Assembly: GCA_035539855.1 (NCBI GenBank)
Contig: DATLHO010000249.1
Coordinates: forward strand, 1-12,909
Length of the DNA stretch: 12,909 nt
Direction: 5' to 3'
Origin: DATLHO01 sp035539855
GTDB lineage: Bacteria; Bacteroidota; Ignavibacteria; OLB7
Shown here: in pieces, positions 8,140-12,909 of the stretch
How the letters are laid out: each line of letters starts with the position of its first letter
Position numbering within the stretch: the stretch's first letter is position 1
Notes under the pieces: generated by a model
Seen by the model: only the letters and a program-made list of their open reading frames with translations
What the model was told of the DNA's origin: nothing
Database searches by the model: none
Program-made: the position numbers and the translations under genes

Positions 8140-8145
8140 GGAGGG
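8140..8145 (+). promoter_or_regulatory. Shine-Dalgarno of the acidic 92-aa gene
   Basis: GGAGGG ends 9 nt before the ATG at 8155. It is the clearest ribosome-binding site in the window, and it decides for this start over the in-frame ATG at 8104. Confidence 0.7.
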
Positions 8146-8154
8146 ATCGGCTCG

Positions 8155-8433
8155 ATGAAATCGCCAGAGATGAAAGGACCGGAGGAGCGACCGCGACAGG
8201 AGCATCAGGCCGCCGAGGCCGATGTCGAGCGTCCGGTCGACGATCAGACCGTGCGCGAATCGCAGGAGACGACCGATGCCAACCTCGCGATGAACGAGGA
8301 GTTCATCGACGCGGGCAACGAGTCGCATCTCGAGGAGGACGCGGCCATCGATGATCAGCGCGGCGATGGCGGCGCGGTCGACGATGTCGAGCGCGCCATC
8401 AACAACGGTGTCACCGCCAGATCGGCGGGCTGA
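8155..8433 (+). CDS. Small, highly acidic, probably disordered protein
   Basis: This gene encodes 92 residues and is supported by a good GGAGGG site 9 nt before the ATG and a perfect hairpin 7 bp after the TGA. About 25 residues are Asp or Glu against 9 Lys or Arg, giving a net charge near -16. There is no Cys, Trp or Tyr and almost no hydrophobic residue, so no folded core is expected. It starts MKSPEMKGPEERPRQ and ends ERAINNGVTARSAG. No signal peptide or membrane segment is present. I do not recognise the family. Charge-rich proteins of this kind include partners of nucleic-acid-binding or secretion proteins and stress or halotolerance peptides, but nothing here selects among them. It is the only complete plus-strand gene of the window, divergent from the GCSIDAS gene and convergent with thrS. 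Confidence 0.7.
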   Translation: MKSPEMKGPEERPRQEHQAAEADVERPVDDQTVRESQETTDANLAMNEEFIDAGNESHLEEDAAIDDQRGDGGAVDDVERAINNGVTARSAG

Positions 8434-8440
8434 TAAGCGA

Positions 8441-8466
8441 AGGGCCGGGGAATGATCCCCGGCCCT
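8441..8466. terminator. Bidirectional hairpin between the acidic gene and thrS
   Basis: A perfect 11-bp stem (8441-8451 with 8456-8466) closes the 4-nt loop ATGA. It lies 7 bp after the plus-strand stop at 8433 and 23 bp after the minus-strand thrS stop at 8490, so it can end both converging transcripts. Only short, broken T stretches follow on either side (GTCGTTTCG on plus, TCGCTTATC on minus). Confidence 0.8.
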
Positions 8467-8489
8467 GTCGTTTCGTACGTATCCGAGTA

Positions 8490-10508
<2,019 letters not shown>

Positions 10509-10626
10509 GGTTCTGAAAACGACAAACGGGACGGATGAGCGCACACCTGTAGACAATGCTCATCGCCCCGTCGGGGTTTCTCAGGTTGTCGGTAGCCAGT
10601 ACAACAGGCGTGCGATTTGGATGCGC

Positions 10627-10657
10627 GAAAGATAGTCGCTCCGATCGCGACGCGCAA
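10627..10657 (-). promoter_or_regulatory. Candidate thrS promoter and leader
   Basis: On the minus strand TTGCGC (10652-10657) and TATCTT (10629-10634) are separated by 17 nt. This is a fair sigma-70-like pair and, as TATCTTTC, also fits the Bacteroidota -7 form. It would give a leader of roughly 110 nt before the thrS ATG. The leader holds one small CCCC/GGGG hairpin (10566-10576) just ahead of the first in-frame ATG. I see no T-box or leader peptide with Thr codons. Confidence 0.45.
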
Positions 10658-10712
10658 CCACCCGTCGTCGCAACGGGTCGAGACTCGGAGAACCGAAACA
10701 CCCGAAAGCAGA

Positions 10713-10742
10713 ACCGGGACCGCGCAGTAGCGCGGTCCCGGT
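10713..10742 (-). terminator. Hairpin terminator of the secreted PPNHK protein gene
   Basis: A perfect 13-bp GC-rich stem (10713-10725 with 10730-10742) closes a 4-nt loop. It lies 30 bp after the stop at 10773 on the minus strand. TTCTGCTTTCGG follows, so it is moderately T-rich but without a clean U-tract. It separates this gene from the thrS promoter. Confidence 0.75.
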
Positions 10743-10772
10743 CCGTTCATCGAATCGCAATGCCTGACGTTC

Positions 10773-11681
10773 TTAGTCGAGGCCGCCCAGGCCGACCGGC
10801 ACCGAGATCTCGGCGGTCGCCTCGGTCACGTTGCCCATCTCATCGGTGACCGCATAAGTGACGGTGTAGATACGACCGGTGCACGAACCACAACGCTCGG
10901 CGCGAACGCGGAACGCATAGTCCGAAGTACCCGCGGAGACGCCGTCGATGTCGTTGACGGTGTTGCCATCATCGACGCCGTTGTCGGGCTCGTTGCTCGT
11001 AACCGAGACGAGCACGGGATTCGACACGCCGCAGCCGCCCGAAGAGGTGACCGTGGCCGTGATGTCGACCATCTTGTGATTCGGCGGGGTCAGGAGCGTC
11101 TTGTTCAGGCTGATCGAGAGCTCGACCGGCGGGCACGTGTAGATCGCGAACTCACCGATGGCGAAGCCGAGCGCACCCGACTCGGCCGTGACGACGATCT
11201 CCTCGATGACGTCAGAACCGTCGGCGTAGAATCCGAAATACTGGGCGCCGGCAGCGCCCGTGACCTCGATCTCGCCCGACGACGTGCCGTCGCTGCTGAT
11301 CGCCTCCATCGTCCAGGTCGCGAAGGAGTTCGGCTCTGCGTAGAACTGGAACGCACGCGTGCCGGCCGGAAGCGTGAGCGTGACCGACGTGCCATTCGTC
11401 GAGTAGACGTCACCGGTGTATCCGTGACTCCACGTTGCCCAACCGCTTCCGATCGAACGGTGATTCAGGTCGGGGCTGAAGCCGACGTCACCGGTCGGAC
11501 CGGCGACGCTCGAAACATCGTCAAACAGGTCGCGCGTGTCGTCGTCGAACGCCGTCATCGTGTAGCCACCGAGCGTCGCGGGCGGTGCGGACGTTCCCGT
11601 CGAGCCGTCGAAATAGACGTTCGCCGACAGTGTCGTCGCGCTCAGCGCGAGCGCGGCCAGTGTGGTAAGGAGCTTCGTCAT
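10773..11681 (-). CDS. Secreted protein with PPNHKMVD Ig-like domain
   Basis: This 302-aa protein starts with a Sec signal peptide (MTKLLTTLAALALSATTLSA, likely cut after residue 20). Residues 21-182 look like a beta-sandwich module rich in Thr, Gly, Asp and aromatics (FQFYAEPNSFATWTMEA at 111-127), a pattern I know from surface proteins of several phyla. From about 187 comes a second domain with PPNHKMVD (199-206), SVTSNEPDNG (226-235) and VRAERCGSCTGR then VTDEMGNVT, the hallmarks of an Ig-like repeat often found in large extracellular proteins. Here it occurs once and ends the protein, with no sorting tail, LPXTG, PEP-CTERM or membrane anchor. Four cysteines (183, 217, 264, 267) could form disulfides. 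The function is unknown, probably extracellular or periplasmic. The ATG at 11681 gives the clean signal peptide; an upstream ATG at 11714 would add 11 polar residues. Confidence 0.85.
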   Translation of the reverse strand: MTKLLTTLAALALSATTLSANVYFDGSTGTSAPPATLGGYTMTAFDDDTRDLFDDVSSVAGPTGDVGFSPDLNHRSIGSGWATWSHGYTGDVYSTNGTSVTLTLPAGTRAFQFYAEPNSFATWTMEAISSDGTSSGEIEVTGAAGAQYFGFYADGSDVIEEIVVTAESGALGFAIGEFAIYTCPPVELSISLNKTLLTPPNHKMVDITATVTSSGGCGVSNPVLVSVTSNEPDNGVDDGNTVNDIDGVSAGTSDYAFRVRAERCGSCTGRIYTVTYAVTDEMGNVTEATAEISVPVGLGGLD

Positions 11682-11694
11682 AGGTCCTGAATGA

Positions 11695-11702
11695 GAAAGG
11701 TA
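11695..11702 (-). promoter_or_regulatory. TAnnTTTC box before the secreted PPNHK protein
   Basis: TACCTTTC on the minus strand ends 13 bp before the ATG at 11681. It has the same pattern as the boxes upstream of thrS and eno. If it is a -10 box the mRNA leader would be under 10 nt. No matching upstream element was found, so this is a weak call. Confidence 0.22.
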
Positions 11703-11714
11703 TGAAGTGCCCAT

Positions 11715-11740
11715 CCGGCTCGTGACGAGCCGGGGTTTTT
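11715..11740 (+). terminator. Orphan terminator-like hairpin with T-run
   Basis: The plus strand has an 8-bp perfect stem (CCGGCTCG with CGAGCCGG, loop TGA) followed by GGTTTTT, a classical intrinsic terminator shape. No plus-strand gene lies before it; the preceding 900 bp are the minus-strand secreted-protein gene. On the minus strand it would lie in the leader, or just upstream of the promoter, of that gene. Confidence 0.5.
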
Positions 11741-11984
11741 GGAGGGAATTCCAATTGAAATTGTCGTCGCTCAGACGACACGGACAGAGGGGCGAATCCG
11801 ACTCGACTCACGACGTGCGCCGTCATTCGCGTGCAGCGTCACGCGCATGCGGCGTGTCGGCACTCGAAGGCGAGGCTCAGTCGTCCGGATGCAGCATGCG
11901 GCTTGATCGACGACACTCGAAGTGCGGCACGATAGCGCACACGAACGCAACGCGAACGTCGTACTGTGGGGAGTCAGGGATTGC

Positions 11985-12009
11985 GGGTTGGGGGGGCTGG
12001 CGGGAAGGG
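11985..12009 (+). other. Potential G-quadruplex motif
   Basis: Four G-tracts follow closely on the plus strand: GGG (11985-11987), a run of seven G (11990-11996), GGG (12002-12004) and GGG (12007-12009). The loops are 2, 5 and 2 nt. This meets the usual G3N1-7 rule. It lies about 260 bp before the start of the plus-strand gene at 12270. Confidence 0.5.
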
Positions 12010-12227
12010 CCGCCTGGGTTATCGTGCCCATTGGCGCGTGAAGCACCATCGATAACCGCTGCGAAAGTACGGTCGTGACATGTCGAATGCAAGCAGTGTT
12101 TTTGCTGGGGCCGCCGATTGGCTCGGTCTAGTGAAAAGCCGGCCGCGCACCGCGTGCGCCTCGATCGCGCATCTCGAATTCGACCGCGACAAACGCTACC
12201 TTCGCGCGCGACGAGCAACGCAACTCG

Positions 12228-12245
12228 CGGGCACGACGGTGCCCG
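12228..12245 (+). promoter_or_regulatory. Hairpin just upstream of the NTR-like gene
   Basis: CGGGCAC pairs with GTGCCCG across a 4-nt loop and ends 24 bp before the ATG at 12270. It would sit in the mRNA leader and could affect translation or stability. No U-tract follows, so termination is unlikely. Confidence 0.35.
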
Positions 12246-12269
12246 TATCGAATTCGCAGCACGACCTCT

Positions 12270-12909
12270 ATGTTCGACAGATTTCGCGCGAGCGCGATGA
12301 GCGTACTCGCTTTCGTTTGCGGGTCATCGTTCGCCGCGGGGCAGTGCGACGATCTGTCGCTCATCGCGCGGGTCGCGCGCGCCGACGCGATCTTCGTTGG
12401 TCGCGTGATTGCGAGTCACGAGCGCGAAATCGGATTGCGCGTCGTACGCACATATCCCACACTTGTCCTTCGCGACTGGAAGGGCGCGACGCCGGATACC
12501 GTCGAGCTCGTCGAGTCGCCGATCGACGATCCGCTCGTGCCGCTGCGCGCCGGCGCGACACTTCTCGTCTTCGGCGTCGACGGTGCCGATGGCCTCGTCC
12601 GCGCGTCGCACTGTCTGGGCAGCCGGACTTTCGACGCCGACGATCCCGAGCTCGCGGCGCTCGACTACGTCGCTGCCAGCGGTGTGACGATCTTCGCATG
12701 CGAGGGCGGCGGCGTCGTCATCGCTGACGAGGCGTATCCGAGCTTCGGTGTGTCGATCGAGCACGGAGTCGTGGGCCCGCTTCTGCTCCGCGTGCGCATC
12801 ACCCAGGGTCCGTACCGCATCGAGTCGATCTCCCCATCGACCGACGGTGACGTTACGGGTCATGCCGTTGCGCTTGCGCTCGGTCTGCGCGCGCGCGTGC
12901 CCGCCCGCT
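12270..12909 (+). CDS. Secreted protein, TIMP/NTR-like (3' end outside window)
   Basis: The frame is open from 12135 to the window edge without a stop. The first ATG at 12270 gives 213 residues. A Sec signal peptide is clear: MFDRFR, then the hydrophobic ASAMSVLAFVCGSSFAA, with cleavage near 22-24. The mature start, QCDDLSL, is followed by RADAIFVGRV (37-46), VLRDWKG (66-72), LRAGATLLVFG (92-102) and SHCLGSRTFDADDPELAALDYV-type residues (113-134). This order, Cys near the N-terminus then 'aD.iFvGrV', 'WKG', 'f..G..yLvf' and 'C..t', is the pattern of bacterial TIMP/NTR-like OB-fold proteins. Residues after 150 add a beta-rich part of unknown type. The role is unknown. No Shine-Dalgarno is seen, and an ATG at 12297 is a possible alternative start that leaves a shorter signal peptide. 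Confidence 0.75.
   Translation, partial: MFDRFRASAMSVLAFVCGSSFAAGQCDDLSLIARVARADAIFVGRVIASHEREIGLRVVRTYPTLVLRDWKGATPDTVELVESPIDDPLVPLRAGATLLVFGVDGADGLVRASHCLGSRTFDADDPELAALDYVAASGVTIFACEGGGVVIADEAYPSFGVSIEHGVVGPLLLRVRITQGPYRIESISPSTDGDVTGHAVALALGLRARVPAR

Larger units (their letters stand above)
11741..12269. other. Long intergenic region without a supported gene
   Basis: No frame here has convincing coding character; the open frames are Arg-rich or low in hydrophobic residues and lack ribosome sites. The region contains a 7-bp hairpin at 11762-11780, a G-rich block at 11985-12009, an 8-bp inverted repeat GGTTATCG/CGATAACC (12017-12024 and 12050-12057) and a hairpin at 12228-12245. It must hold the promoter of the plus-strand gene at 12270. 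The best candidate is TACCTTCG at 12197-12204, but no upstream element supports it. Confidence 0.5.

Noticed and set aside
10509..10712. T-box or threonine leader-peptide attenuator before thrS
   Set aside because: There is no T-box core, no run of Thr codons in a short reading frame, and only a 4-bp hairpin is present.
11877..12218. Minus-strand open frame in the long intergenic region
   Set aside because: The product is rich in Arg, Pro and Cys with no ribosome site, domain or codon pattern of a real gene.
12080..12727. A 215-codon plus-strand frame with an ATG at 12080
   Set aside because: The product is an Arg-rich shadow in another frame. The frame starting at 12270 has a signal peptide, hydrophobic strands and a normal composition.

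Overview
The window looks like chromosomal DNA of a high-GC Gram-negative bacterium. An MsbA-type lipid flippase half-transporter and a heptosyltransferase-like GT9 enzyme point to an LPS-type envelope. The threonyl-tRNA synthetase, the enolase C-terminal region and a small 'GCSIDAS' protein read to me like proteins of the Bacteroidota / FCB side of the tree (a high-GC Rhodothermia- or Gemmatimonadota-like lineage would fit). Most starts lack a Shine-Dalgarno sequence and some upstream regions carry a TAnnTTTC box, which agrees with that. The placement is from memory of these families, not from a search. I see no phage, transposon, CRISPR or tRNA/rRNA signal.

Layout. Bases 1-126 (+) are the 3' end of an unknown gene that ends in a membrane segment. 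It converges on a five-gene minus-strand block (7181 down to 139) with gaps of 29, 12, 50 and 16 bp: enolase, an alpha-D-phosphohexomutase, a GalT-like nucleotidylyltransferase (DUF4921-like), a GT9 glycosyltransferase and an MsbA-like ABC exporter. This is probably one operon. It would link lower glycolysis with sugar activation (hexose-6-P to hexose-1-P to NDP-sugar), glycosyl transfer and flipping of the finished lipid-linked glycan.

Above enolase come a promoter region and a strong hairpin terminator (7363-7398). Next is a 170-aa conserved protein of unknown function (7430-7942, -), divergent from a 92-aa very acidic protein (8155-8433, +). The latter has the clearest Shine-Dalgarno of the window and ends at a perfect 11-bp hairpin that also serves thrS (8490-10508, -). 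Upstream of thrS lie a promoter-like pair and the 13-bp terminator hairpin of the next gene, a 302-aa secreted protein (10773-11681, -) with a PPNHKMVD Ig-like domain.

The last part is about 590 bp without a gene. It holds an orphan terminator-like hairpin, a G-quadruplex motif and inverted repeats, and leads to a secreted protein (12270 onward, +) that runs off the end and resembles TIMP/NTR-type bacterial proteins. No complete novel system stands out. The best leads are the enolase-headed glycan operon with its atypical GalT, the GCSIDAS protein paired with the acidic protein, and the unexplained hairpin at 11715.
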